A DNA stretch of 64,000 nt from Talinum fruticosum. Lineage: Eukaryota > Streptophyta > Magnoliopsida > Caryophyllales > Talinaceae. Positions 46,876 to 58,345 of the stretch are shown piece after piece. The notes below the pieces were generated by a model. That model saw nothing but the letters and a program-made list of their open reading frames with translations, was not told the DNA's origin and ran no database searches. How positions within the stretch are numbered: position 1 is the first letter of the stretch; each line of letters opens with the position of its first letter. The stretch spans positions 992,001-1,056,000 of the forward strand of contig JAITYX010000003.1 of the NCBI GenBank assembly GCA_021018815.1, read 5' to 3'. The position numbers were made by a program, and so were the translations under genes.

Positions 46876-47233
46876 ATTATTGTTGAAGTTGAGGGAAATG
46901 GTTTTTGTGATTTATATATGTCTAATTGTTTGTTGTTTATTTGTGTGAGGTTGTTCACGCTAATTAGGTATGCTTATAGGTATGATTGCTTTACTTGTAT
47001 GATAAGTTTAATTATATGTATATGAGTTTATTTATGCTAATTAGGTATGATTAATTTAATTATAAAATAAATATTTAAGAGTAAAATATAAAAAATAAAG
47101 AAATCTATGTATAATAAAAAAATATATAGATGCATAATGGTTATATATAGATTATGTTTGTTATAGAAAATATGTAATCATATAACATCTCCATGTGTTG
47201 GTATTCTTACCTAATAATGTAATAAATTGTTAA

Positions 47234-50200
47234 ATGTCAATCAAAATATATATGGACGGGCCTACGCATCGTAGATGGATGTATCGTAGGTTATTACCCG
47301 GTAGAGTTGGGTATAGACAAGAGTTTTTAGACGGGGTTGAGGAGTTTGATGCACATGCTAGAAGCCAATCGGAATTTGTGCATAATCAACAATATAGGTG
47401 TCCATGTCGCAAATGCGAAATCGGAAGTATAACGATCCCGATGAAGTTAAGTTGCACCTCTATCAATATGGTTTTCTTCCAAACTATTGGTATTGGACTA
47501 GTCATGGAGAAATAGATCCTCATTTACATGAGGAGCAAACAATGGTTTCTAACGTATTCAACGATGACAGTGGCGCCAATCATATGAACTACGGAGATGT
47601 AGAAACAAATATCGACCGTATGAATGATATGGTCACGAGATGCCATGATCTCAAATCAAAACTCTACAAGTGAGCCTCCAAATACCCATGCCCAAAGTTT
47701 CTTTAATATGGTTGAGGCTGCAGCAACGACCTTTGTGGGTAGGAAATGAAACTCACACTGAGTTGTCGCCACTTTGTTAGAATGTTGAGCATTAAGTCCG
47801 ACTACAACATGCCTTAAAATTGCTTTAATGAAATTGCTCAACTTATGAAGGAGATTTGTCCGCTTGATAACCGAGTTCCTCGTGACATTCACCATGCAAA
47901 GAAGGTCATTAAAAATCTTGGGATGGATGTTCAAAAATTGATTGTTGTCGACAAGGTTGCATGTTATTCTACAAAGAGGACGGTGACCTTGATTCATGCA
48001 AGTTTGGTGGTCATGCGAGATGGAAGCGTCAAAGGGAAAGACAAGGCAAAAGTCAAAGAACTCCATTTGCAAGGATGCATTACTTGCTCTTAATACCAAG
48101 ACTTCGGCGCTTGTTTGCTTCAAAAACCATGGCGAGAACACATGAGATGGCATTATGAGAATGTAAGAGAAGATGGTGTCCTCTGTCATCCTTCGGATGG
48201 TGAAGCATGGAAACATTTTGATAGAGTTAACCCCGAATTTGCTACTGAACCTAGAAACATAAGACTTGGTTTGTGCGCGGATGGGTTTAATCCATTCAGC
48301 CAACCTGCGAGGTCTTATTCAATCGGCCGATTGTTGTTACGCCTTATAATCTACCACCGAGTTATGCATGACGACGCCTTATATGTTCTTGACATGTATC
48401 ATACCAGGGCCGACAAATCCGAAAAATAAAATTGATGTGTACTTGCAGCCTCTTATTGATGAGTTGAAAGCACTATGGGAAGATGGTGTTGAAACATATG
48501 ATATTTCTAAAGGTGAGAACTTTCTCATGAAGGCTGCGTTGATGTGGACTATTAATGATTTCCCGACCTATGGTATGTTGTGCTGGATGGAGTACGCATG
48601 GTGCCATGTCATGCCCGAGTATGTATGAATCAAAAGAAAGCATTGAAACTTAGAAATGGCCGAAAATTTTCATGGTTTGATTTCCATCGGCGGTTTTGCC
48701 CGAAGTCACGCGTTCGAAGGAATAGCACATCGTTTACAAAAGGAAAAACCGTACATTCGGGTCCTCCTCGTCGTTATACGGGGAAGAAATAAAACAATGG
48801 GTTGAAAGCTTTCCCAAAGTAACGAAGAGCAAGAAATTAACATTTCGGGGTTCAAAGAGGATCATAATTGGACAAAACAAAGCATATTTTGGGAGCTTCC
48901 ATATTGGAAAGATCAATTGCTTCGCCACAACTTAGATGTGATGCACATTGAGAAGAACTTTTTGAGAATATAATTAACATCTGTTATGGATATTCCTGGT
49001 AAAACAAAGGATGACATCAAGGCAAGAATGGATTTAGAAGAGTTGTGTGATCGTGTAGAGTTGAATTGAAAGCATGGAGTCAATGGTAAAATTCTCAAAC
49101 CGAAGGCAAAATATGTGTTCACGTTGGAGCGAGAAGAGGGTAATATGTGAATGGGCAAGAGAGTTGAAAATGCCGGCTGATTCTTGCTCTAACATTTCAT
49201 ACCTTGTCGACCCAAACTCCACTAAGTTCCATAGCATGAAAAGTCATGATTGTCATGTTTTCATGGAGAGCCTTCTTCCAATAGCATTTAGTGCACTCCC
49301 GGACGAGATTTTAGCGCCTCTCATTGAAATTAGTGAGTTCTTCAAGAACCTTTGCTCATCTGTTTTACGGGATGCGGAGTTAGAGCAAATGCATCGAAAT
49401 ATTTCAATAACACTTTGTAAATTGGAAACAATATTTCCTCCTGGGTTCTTCGATGTGATGGAACACTTACCGGTTTATTTGGCGAAGGAAGCAAAATTGG
49501 GTGGTCGGTACAATACCGGTGGATGTATCCATTTGAGAGGTTCTTTGGCCGATTGAAGAGATCCATAGGAAACATATCGAAGCCTGAAGGGAGTATTGCT
49601 GAAAAGTACACCCGATTTGAAGAAACACATTTTGCTTCTTACTATTTCGGCTCTAACGTGCCTTGTATGCGCACTAGAAGTCGACGAAATGAAGACAGCG
49701 AAGTTCCAAACCATAATCCTACTCTTTTGGTATTCATACCAGAAGGTGCTCCAATTGGGAAGTGCATTCCGCGTTTCCTTGATGATAAGGAAAAGACGGC
49801 CGCACATCTGCATGTTTTCTTGAACTGTGCCGAAGTTAAACCTTACATTGAGTGAGTTTCCCTTGTCGTAATGAACACTCATTTGAATAATTTTATAGAT
49901 TTATTCGAACGATGATGTCATCTTAATAAAATCTTTGAACTCGGCCTCTTCGAACACCAAAAGCGAGCTATGTATGGTGATGTTAGTGATGTTGCAATTG
50001 ATGCAATGGTGGAACGTGAGTTCGAAGAGTGGTTCAACGGAGCTGTGAGTATCATATGTTATTACTTATTGCTCGTGCCTCAACTTTATTAGTATCGGTT
50101 GTTCCATTTTAATAAACTAAACAAACACTATGTTATTGACACAGATTCATTGTTATCAAGTATATCATGATGAAAAGCATGTGTACTTGATGCAACTAGT

Positions 50201-50940
50201 TCAAGGTCCTTTAAGGAGAGTGAAAACATGGACAGCATACACGGTGAATGGAATGTTATTTCATACTAAGGCTCGAAATGAAGGGAGAATGACCTTCAAT
50301 TGTGGTGTACGTGTGAAAGGAGCCGATGGAGGACATGTTCAAAATAATTACTACGGCATCTTGCAAGAGGTTGTTGAAGTTGAATATGTTGGTGAACCAA
50401 TAAAAAGGTGTGTGCTTGTTTAAATGCGATTGGTTTGACCCTAGTCGTCCTCGGGAACTCGGTGCCATAAATTTATTTCGTATGTCGAAGTGCATCGTAC
50501 AAGGTGTTATCGTAAGTACGATCCTTTCATATTTGCTAGCTACTGCAACTCGGGTGTATTATATGTTATATCCACAAGGGGTCCCTAGAGAAAAGCTGAA
50601 TTGGTTCGTCGTAGTGGCATCAAAACCAAGGGCCGAGTTGATGACCAATATACTATTCCTCGTGCATTCCAAGAGGATAGTATGGGTACGATCGATCAAT
50701 AAGTGATACTTTGCCGAAACTTTGGTTGATAACTCAAGCGCAGCAGAAGAATTAGTTGATGATGTTATTTTAAACCGAGAAGATGAGATTGAGGATGTTA
50801 GTGAAGAAGAGGAAGGTGAAGAAGATGAAGAAGGTGAATGGGATGATGATAACATCACCGATGACGAAGAAGAACATACCCTATTCAATGATGCCGAAGA
50901 GGATAGTGAAGAAGATGATGATAACACTCGATGATGAGGA
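47234..50940 (+). pseudogene. TNP2-type CACTA transposase
   Basis: Transposase-associated N-terminus at 47,240-47,520: PTHRRWMYRRLLPGRVGY, a CPC..C zinc-binding step near 47,400, LHLYQYGFLPNYWYWTSHGE. TNP2 core (PF02992): RHMRWHYE-like step, LCHPSDGEAWKHFDRVNPEF, RNIRLGLCADGFNPF near 48,250-48,300, IDVYLQPLIDELKALWEDGV and AALMWTINDFPTYG. DUF4218 at 49,240-49,600: KSHDCHVFMESLLPIAFSAL, LETIFPPGFFDVMEHLPVYL, then YPFERFFGRLKRSIGN. DUF4216 at 50,290-50,480: NYYGILQEVVEVEYVG, FKCDWFDPSRPRELGA. Acidic tail at 50,722-50,934. About ten frame changes, several at CTG/CAG-like sites, e.g. SIG for an expected SIW-type step at 48,320. Confidence 0.92.
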
Positions 50941-51196
50941 TGATGAGTAGTTGATAATGTTCTTTTGTTGGGTTTGTTTTATATTGTACAACTTTCATTT
51001 ATGTTGTCATCGAATGAATTCTTATTAATGTAATGAAGGTGAAACAATTGAAGCTTAATTTATTCACATGCTTCGATTTATATCTAACGCTTACATGTTT
51101 ATATGTTTACTATTGTTTATATGTTGTTTTATATGAAATCACTTGAACCGTTGGATGTTTACTAATAGTGTTAATTACTTGTTTATGTACGGAAAA

Positions 51197-52902
51197 ATGG
51201 AGAGAGGTAGAGGTAGAACCAAAAGATCGGCTACTCGGGAAGGGCTAGAAACACCACTACGATGGGGAAGGTAATGATGTCGGCACTTCTACCCCCTCTC
51301 AAAACCCTCGGAACCTTCAAACTCCTGCCGGTGGAGCACTATCTCCACATTCCCCTCACAACCAAACTCCATTGGGGGGTCATTTATTCCCAACCCTCCC
51401 TTTTTCCAACTCCCAAACTTCCCACACATGCAAAACCCACTTTGGGTGGGTCTTTCTTTCTAAACCCTCCATATTCTCAGCAACCCCATATGTACTCAAA
51501 CCCGTCGAGTACATATGCATATCACCAATATGGTACAAATAATGTACCACGCATCCACGTTGGTTCCGAACAACGGCCACCACAAATGCCTACAAATGAA
51601 GGACCAAGCGATACAGGGAACGAGGATCCTTGTCTTCAATCAAGTAGCGCTAGCGAACGAGAAAAGATCCGAATTGAGCCAAATGGTGAAGGGTAAGTGT
51701 GATAATAAATAATAAAATAAATTAAGCATATTAGTTATTAGTTGAACTAACTATTTTATATGTTTATTGATTAGGTTCTACCCCATTGACAAAGTTGTGC
51801 ATGTTCGAACATTATATTATAATTTCATAACTTATAAACTACGTTTTTATTTATATAGAAATTTTTCACTTGGTCTCCAACCGATGAAGTCCAAATCAGA
51901 AGAAATTTTGAAAAGAAAGGCGGTGATCACTTGAAGGACTTCATGCTAAAGGCGAGGAAAACTAAGAAGAAGCCGAAATGGTTGGGTGACAACTACGACG
52001 CGAGTTGCTCGAATATTGGGAAGCTGCTGAATACAAGAAGTTCTGCGAGCAAGCTCGGAAAAACCGTCATGCTGATCGGGGGACTTGGTTCATCGCTCCA
52101 TACTTGTGGCTCAATCCCTATGACGAGCATAAGCGGCGATTTATACATACCCCTTTCTTATTGATTACGCATGCAACTGTTAACATGTTCATATTGGTAA
52201 ATTGATTCTCTACTAACTTGTTTTTAATTTTAGATGAAGGAGCTTAAAGGAGTTCAGCCTCTACCGACCCAACTATTTTCACGAACGCACAAAACAAAAA
52301 AGGACGAATGGGTGGACAAAAATCCTAGGCCATTTACGTGAGTAACCATATATATGAATTCCGCATATTTTTCTATCTATTTTTTCGTTAACAGACTGTG
52401 ATATTTGCATGCCTCAATTATTTATATTATATTCGGGAGAAGTTTCAAAAGAGTGGGAAGAGTTGCAAAACACTCAACCCACTCAAACTTCCAAGTGATG
52501 ACCCCAACTCTTCGAGGATCATGTCTCCACCCCTTCACAACAAGAGTTGTGGGTCAAAGCCAATGCGAACAAGAAAGGTCACATTTATGGACTTGGATCC
52601 GAGGCTAGAAACTTGAAACCAACAACGCCCTTCAAATCACCGAAACCGTCTCACTGCAGATGACTTAGAATGGAGAGAAAAAGTGCATATTTTAAATTCT
52701 GAAGTACAGCAATGGATTGAGCATTGTCGGATGCTTGAGTTGCAAAATAGGCATCTTAAGGCACAGGTCGACGGTTTCGGCTGAGCCAATAGCACGTATG
52801 AATGAATTTCTGCAGTCTCGGCAAGCATCCGGATCTCACCGTCGACCACCACAACCACAAGAGGAAGAGGATGAGGAAGAGGATGAGGATGAGGATGAGT
52901 GA
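51197..52902 (+). pseudogene. Second CACTA ORF (Transposase_24-like accessory protein)
   Basis: Possible start MERGRGRTKRSATREGLETP at 51,197, then a Pro/Asn/Gln-rich region (51,262-51,690). GGGTAAGTG near 51,691 looks like a splice donor, with acceptors at about 51,773 or 51,859. Then KGGDHLKDFMLKARKTKKKP, a Trp-Gly-x-Asn step, YWEAAEYKKFCEQARKNRHA at 52,010-52,070. After another likely intron (52,197-52,233), KELKGVQPLPTQLFSRTHKT follows. The C-terminus near 52,650-52,900 has a coiled-coil-like KVHILNSEVQQWIEHC segment and an acidic EEEDEEEDEDEDE end. This matches the plant transposase Transposase_24/Ptta-En-Spm family (PF03004), thought to bind subterminal repeats. Frames are broken. Confidence 0.75.
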
Positions 52903-53216
52903 ATTCAAATGTGAACTTTTGTATATATTGGTGATCACCACTTTGCGAACTATTTGAATGTGTTTGAGGTTTCTTATGAGTTATTGTTTGTTTGTTGTGT
53001 TAAACTTGTGAATTTGTTTTAAGTATGTTATGGTTGTTGATGATGTTGAACATGTAAGTTGGATTTGTATATCCAACTTTGATGAATTATTTGTGGCCGG
53101 CATATGTAAATGCCAAATGTAAGTGTCACATATGTGAATGGTGGATTTGTATATCCATTCACAATTTTCCGTACTAGGGTAATGAATAATTAGACAATAA
53201 TATTCGAATTTTTGAC

Positions 53217-53690
53217 TGAACAACTGACGGATCGGCGACGGAGCAGTACCAATCAGCAACGGAAAGTAGCGACGAAAAAACCCCATATTCCGTCGCTAAT
53301 TAGCGACGGACGATATAGTCTTGCCCTTTCCTCCGGTAAGGGCGGCGTGATGCCCACGACCTACTTTCACTGCGCTAATCATCGGCTAGCGGCTTGCTTA
53401 GTCTAAAGCCGGTAATTACGGCTGATTTAGCGACGGAAATCCCTCACTTCGTCGCTAAATCAGCGACGGAAAGTCGTTCCGTCGCTGATTTCCATCAGCT
53501 ACGGAAATGGTATCGATCGCTAATCTGTCGCTAATTAGCGACGGAGTTGAAAATTTCCGTCGCCGATATTTAGCGACCTGCTTTCGGCGACGGAAGAGTT
53601 CCGTCGCTAATTCCGTTGCTAATTCCGAAATTCCGTGACTATTTACCGACATTCCGTCGCTATTTCCGTCGCAAATTTACAGTTTTCTAG
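53217..53690. repeat. CACTA right subterminal repeats
   Basis: More than a dozen TTAGCGACGGA / TCCGTCGCTAA words in both orientations, denser than on the left side, interrupted at 53,313-53,420 by foreign sequence. Confidence 0.85.
53313..53420 (+). mobile_element. Fragment of the E2-family LTR inside the CACTA subterminal array
   Basis: About 107 bases matching 20,693-20,800 of the E2 5' LTR and the equivalent 38,410-38,526: ccctttcctccggtaaggg, then catcggctagcggcttgctt and agtctaaa. The final 15-17 bases of the LTR are absent. It is flanked directly by GCGACGGA repeat units on both sides. Confidence 0.9.
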
Positions 53691-54257
53691 TAGTGACAAC
53701 CACTAGCGGATCTTCCCCATTTTTCCTTGGTTATTAGTTTACTTAGGCCTAACCCTAAATATAAGCCCTACTAATCTTGATAACCTAAGTACTAGAACCA
53801 GAATTTAATCAAATTAGAGCATAAGTATTAGAAACATATCAACTAGCACCTAGTAACCAATCTATAGCAAATTGATTTAAAAAGGATCTATGATAATTTC
53901 CTAATGGGTATGATCCATCCATGATTAATTAGGGAGATACTTATGTGTAAAGATCAAGCGATTACGTACTTAAACTATTCAAACTATCATATAAATTTAT
54001 ATAAAACTAATTAACGTGCACTCTAATTAATTACACATAAAATCATAAACGTTAAAATCAAATTATCATAAAATCATGGATAAAATCAATAAGACAATAA
54101 AGATCGAAATTTTGTTTCAAAATAAATAATTTAACATGGTTTCAAATAGATTATACTAAGTAAAAAAAAACTACTCATATATAATATAATTTAAAACACA
54201 TAAACTAAATAAAAATAACATTTTTAATATTAAACTGACATTAAAAATAGGGTCTTA

Positions 54258-54361
<104 letters not shown>

Positions 54362-55080
54362 TCACAGTAATCCTTCCCGATTACAAGTTGATGAAGGATG
54401 GATGATCAAGATGATGGTGATCAAAAGCGTGAGATGATGATAATGTTTGCCCGTGAAGATGGTGTGAGATAAAGAAGGGCTGATGACAATGATAGATGAT
54501 GATGGTGATGAGTGATGAAGAGGTAGGAGGTAGGAGGTCGCGTTATGTTAATTGAAGGCAAGAGAGAGGGGTGAGCGAGAGAGTATGATGATGATGAGTG
54601 ATGAGGTTTGATAAGATGATGAGAGATGGTGATGAAGAAGGTGAAAGAAGGGCGTGAAGGAGCAGTCGGGTGAGAGAGGGCAGCCCCCTACGTGAGAGGA
54701 TGCAGCCCCGGGGTTTCTTAATTAAAGAGGGAGTAGCCCTCTTTATTGTAAAGTTAAGAGGAAGAGTTTTAAAGGAATTAAAACTTGGATTATTTCTTGA
54801 TTCTCCTTTTATAAATAGGATTGTGGACTCCTAATCTTCCACAATAAAATAAAATATCATAAAATAAATATTTTCTGACACATTATTTTTATGAACTAAT
54901 TTTGTATATTGTTTTGAAAAATTATCGATAATTATCCCACTTTTTAACACTTTTTCTTCTCTTCTCCACTTTATTCGATAATTACCTAAAACTAGAAAAA
55001 ATATGATAAATTAGATAAAATAAATTATACAATATAATATAAATAATAACTAAAAATATTTATAAAATAGTACTTTAACA

Positions 55081-55096
55081 AATTCCCCCACACTTA
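55081..55096 (-). other. E5 polypurine tract
   Basis: Plus strand AATTCCCCCACACTTA; coding strand GTGTGGGGGAATT next to the LTR start TGTTAAAG. Confidence 0.7.
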
Positions 55097-56490
55097 CACT
55101 TTGGACGACCTCGTGCAAATAAATCTAAGACTCGACCTAAAATTATGATTTCTCATGAACACACAAATAAAACATAAAGTATACGCTAGGGTTGTCTTGC
55201 TTCAAAATAGTTTGATTAAAAGTTAATCTATCCCAAGGAAGTGAAAAATTAAACATTGAATTGTCATCGGAGAGTTTATTCGTCAACTTCACAATATCTC
55301 TTTCAATTAAGCAACAAGATCAAAAATATCCATCTTATTAAAACATGCATTTACCGATCAAGAGGTCTAAAAAGTTTTAAGATGGGAAAAATTAGGGTGT
55401 AGTATAGTTATAGAGACAAGCTGAATTAGCGGAGATAACTCACTAAAAATTGATAAACTTGTCTTACAATTTTTTTCAACTTATTTTATTTTATTTTTGT
55501 TCAATACTCCATTCAAGCACATAACTGAGGCCCATATTGGGTCTTAAAAATATAATACTCCCTATCTCGCTCTCACTCAAATACAAGTGCTAGAGTTAAT
55601 ATTTTATTCTTTTTTTTTTATTTTTCTCTGTTAGTATGATTCGAGCCCGGCTCAACAGGGGCATGAGTCTCCTTACATGAGTTACTTCATTAATAAAGGC
55701 TCAACTTAAGACCTAAACTTAAGGGAAATAATGTCGAGCCACCAACTGCAACCTATGTTGATAAACTAACATTTTTTATGTTTTTTAATTATTGTTGGCA
55801 TGTTTCGAGGCATAAACGACCCTTAATAGGGTTAACTCTAATCCATTCACAATCCACTTAAGGGAGCAAGTGGCATACCACTTGAACCAACCTTTGTTAG
55901 TAAACCAACATATTTTAAACTTTAATAGACAAGACAAGAAAAATCAAATTTTTAATGAGTTATTATGCTATTAGTAGTGTACATGAGCGATTTTAAGTCA
56001 ATTTATTGTCTCTATCATGGTCATGTAACATGATCAAATAAAAATGAAAAACCATGATTGTCACTAATTGAAGATATGTGAGGATCAACTTAAACAACTC
56101 TGAATAACAATTATATGCTCAAATTTCTCACTTACGAGAGGGAAAAAAATTTAAAACAGGAAATTTAAGCAAGTTAACCTAGCATATATTCATGTTCATG
56201 CATTTCTTCACAAGTAAGACACTAAAAGAAATTTTCAATAAAAAAAAATTGTAATGAGATTAAATACATAAAATTAAAATGTAGGATGCACTCCCCACAC
56301 TTAATTCATGCATTGTTCCTAATGCATGTAAAATGAAATAAAAGGCAAAAATAATACGAGATAACATAAACTTCCCCGAAAAACGTTGCGTTGCCTCCCA
56401 ACCAGCACCTTTGTTTACTCGTGTTTGGCTTGACACGTCTACAGCTCAAGGATCATTTAATTGAATTTTTCACACTAACATATCTCGTCT
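55097..56490 (-). other. E5 noncoding internal region where pol is missing
   Basis: No RT, RNase H or integrase motif can be found on either strand in these 1.4 kb. The sequence is AT-rich with short open frames only. It probably is the normal 3' noncoding part of the Athila element joined to gag/protease by an internal deletion. Confidence 0.6.
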
Positions 56491-58033
56491 CCTACATACT
56501 TGCAATTAGGGGAAATTTTTTTATTAAAAAAAGCAGATGCATTCTCCCCCACACTTATCTTTTTCTTCACTTTCAACTTTAATTTTTTCGTTATTAGCTC
56601 TCTAAGGAACTTAGCATAATGAGGTACTTTCTTGATGGTATCCAAAAGAAGAATGTTGATTTCTAACTTTTTAAATGTTTCAAGATTTCTTGTTTTTCCT
56701 CATTTAACTTAGGAGTTGTGCTTATCAATCTACTAGGAAAAGGTGGGATAGACTTGTAAAGATCTTTCTTATTTTCACTTATTTCCTTAACATTAGAGGT
56801 GTTGTCTTTATTTTGTTCAGGTTTAGATTTCTTAAGCTCTAATTCTGATTCTACCTCTATGTTTTTCCTACGTTCCTCTAATTCTTTATCAACTTTAGGT
56901 GTTATGACTCTCTTATTTTCTTTTGGATCTTGGAAAGGTTGAGATTCCTTTTGGACTTGCGAGTTGCTATTTATAGTATCATTAGCGGTCTATCTCTCTT
57001 CAACTCGCTTAATGGTCATTTCTAAACTTCGAAACCTAAGGTTAGTCTCCTTTTTCGACCATCCATCTTCTTAATGATTTGTTCTAAAAGATAATTAGTT
57101 TTATCTTGAGCAACAGATTGATCAAATTCTAGGGGTTTCTTCAAATCCATACCTAAGATTAGGGTAGTCACTCCATTCTTCATAAGTGTTGGAGAATAGG
57201 TTGTAGTTCATTTGACCTAGGTTAGAAAAAATAACATTCACATGTCCCCTTCGTTGAATTGGGTATGCATAAGTAGGGTGCTCCTCTAAATAACAAATAC
57301 AACAAACTATTGTTTCTCCTCTATTGACGAGTTTGTTCGAGCATAACAGTAATTTGGGACAATTGGGTCTTTATAGATGGACCTAAATTGAACTCATTAA
57401 CTCTCCTAAAATAGGTATCTCCAATTCCAAATTTTTGAGTATTTTGGGCCATAATATTAAATAGTTCTCTAGCATGAGAGTCTTATTAAATAAGGTCTCT
57501 CCACTAGCAACATCTACCATATTTATGTCTATTGCCAATATACCTTCATAAAAATATTGAATCAATAAATGCTCACAAATTTGATGTTGGGGACAATTAA
57601 CACATAATTTGCATTCTTAATATTCATAAAAAGTCTCCCCAGTCATCTATTTAATGCCACAAATTTCCTTTCTAATGGACTCAATCCTAGACGCAGGAAA
57701 ATATTTCTCTAAAAATGCTTTATGAACTTGAGTCCATGTAATGAATGTTGCGGGGGTAGGTAATAGAACCAATCTTTAGCCTTACCCTAAAGTGAAATGG
57801 GAAAAGTTCTCAACTTAATTTGGTCTTGGGTGATTCTTTCAAGTTTCATGGTGGAACATGTAATAATAACCTCATTGATATGACGATATGGGTCCTCACC
57901 GAGCAGGTTCATGAAATTTAGTTAACAAATTTAAAAATCCAGAGTTCAATTTCAGTAGTCGATCCAATGCATATGAGATAGGTATAAGTTGTGTATCCAA
58001 GTTAGATGCAGCTAGTTCACGTGAAGTATTCAT
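56490..58033 (-). pseudogene. E5 gag (Athila type) and start of protease
   Basis: The minus strand starts MNTSRELAASN at 58,033. Further readable blocks are ALDRLLKLNSGFLNLLTKFH, a TWTQVHKAFLEKYFPASRIE step near 57,720, RKEICGIK, then CPQHQICEHLLIQYFYEGIL and NMVDVASGETLFNKT at 57,600-57,480. Later comes PPFPSRLISTTPKLNEEKQ near 56,740, then the LLLDTI..VPHYAKFLREL step at 56,650-56,590 and SVGENASAFFNKKFP at about 56,550-56,510, which is where protease should begin. It stops there. This is the standard Athila gag order. Several stops and shifts. Confidence 0.82.
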
Positions 58034-58221
58034 CTCAATAATTTCACAACTTACGTAAAGCAGAACCAGACAACACGTACTTGGCTTTCAACTTCGTCAA
58101 ATGTAAGCTCCTTGTTAAAAAAACAAACTAAACTAAACTACCAAAATAAAATAGAAAAGTCAAAGAAAAATAGTAAAAGTAGTAAATCTAAATTAGATTT
58201 AAAAAACTTAACTATTGTTTT

Positions 58222-58240
58222 CTTTCCCAGCAATGGCACC
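58222..58240 (-). other. E5 primer binding site
   Basis: Minus strand TGGTGCCATTGCTGGGAAA, six bases from the LTR. It is of the tRNA-Asp-type class used by Athila elements (usual TGGCGCCGTTGCCGGGG), with several changes. Confidence 0.7.
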
Positions 58241-58345
58241 AAAATTTGTTAGCTTGTCGTACAACCGTAAGTTAAATAACTACTTAGGCTTCTAATTAAC
58301 AATATAGCGTAGGAAAGTAGGGATCAAATCTACGAGGAAATATAT

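Larger units (their letters stand above)
45537..53695 (+). mobile_element. CACTA (En/Spm) DNA transposon, complete ends
   Basis: 8,159 bp. Left end CATTACTACAAAGCTGTAAA. Right end, read inward on the minus strand, CACTACTAGAAAACTGTAAA. The 3-bp target duplication ACA is at 45,534-45,536 and 53,696-53,698. The E5 right LTR shows the empty site near 62,480. Subterminal regions are packed with a TTAGCGACGGAA-type repeat in both orientations. Two gene regions lie inside: TNP2-like transposase and a second ORF of the plant CACTA type. Both are broken as read. Confidence 0.95.

Noticed and set aside
53217..53690. CRISPR-like repeats of the GCGACGGA word
   Set aside because: Irregular spacing and both orientations; it is the subterminal array of a CACTA transposon in a plant genome.
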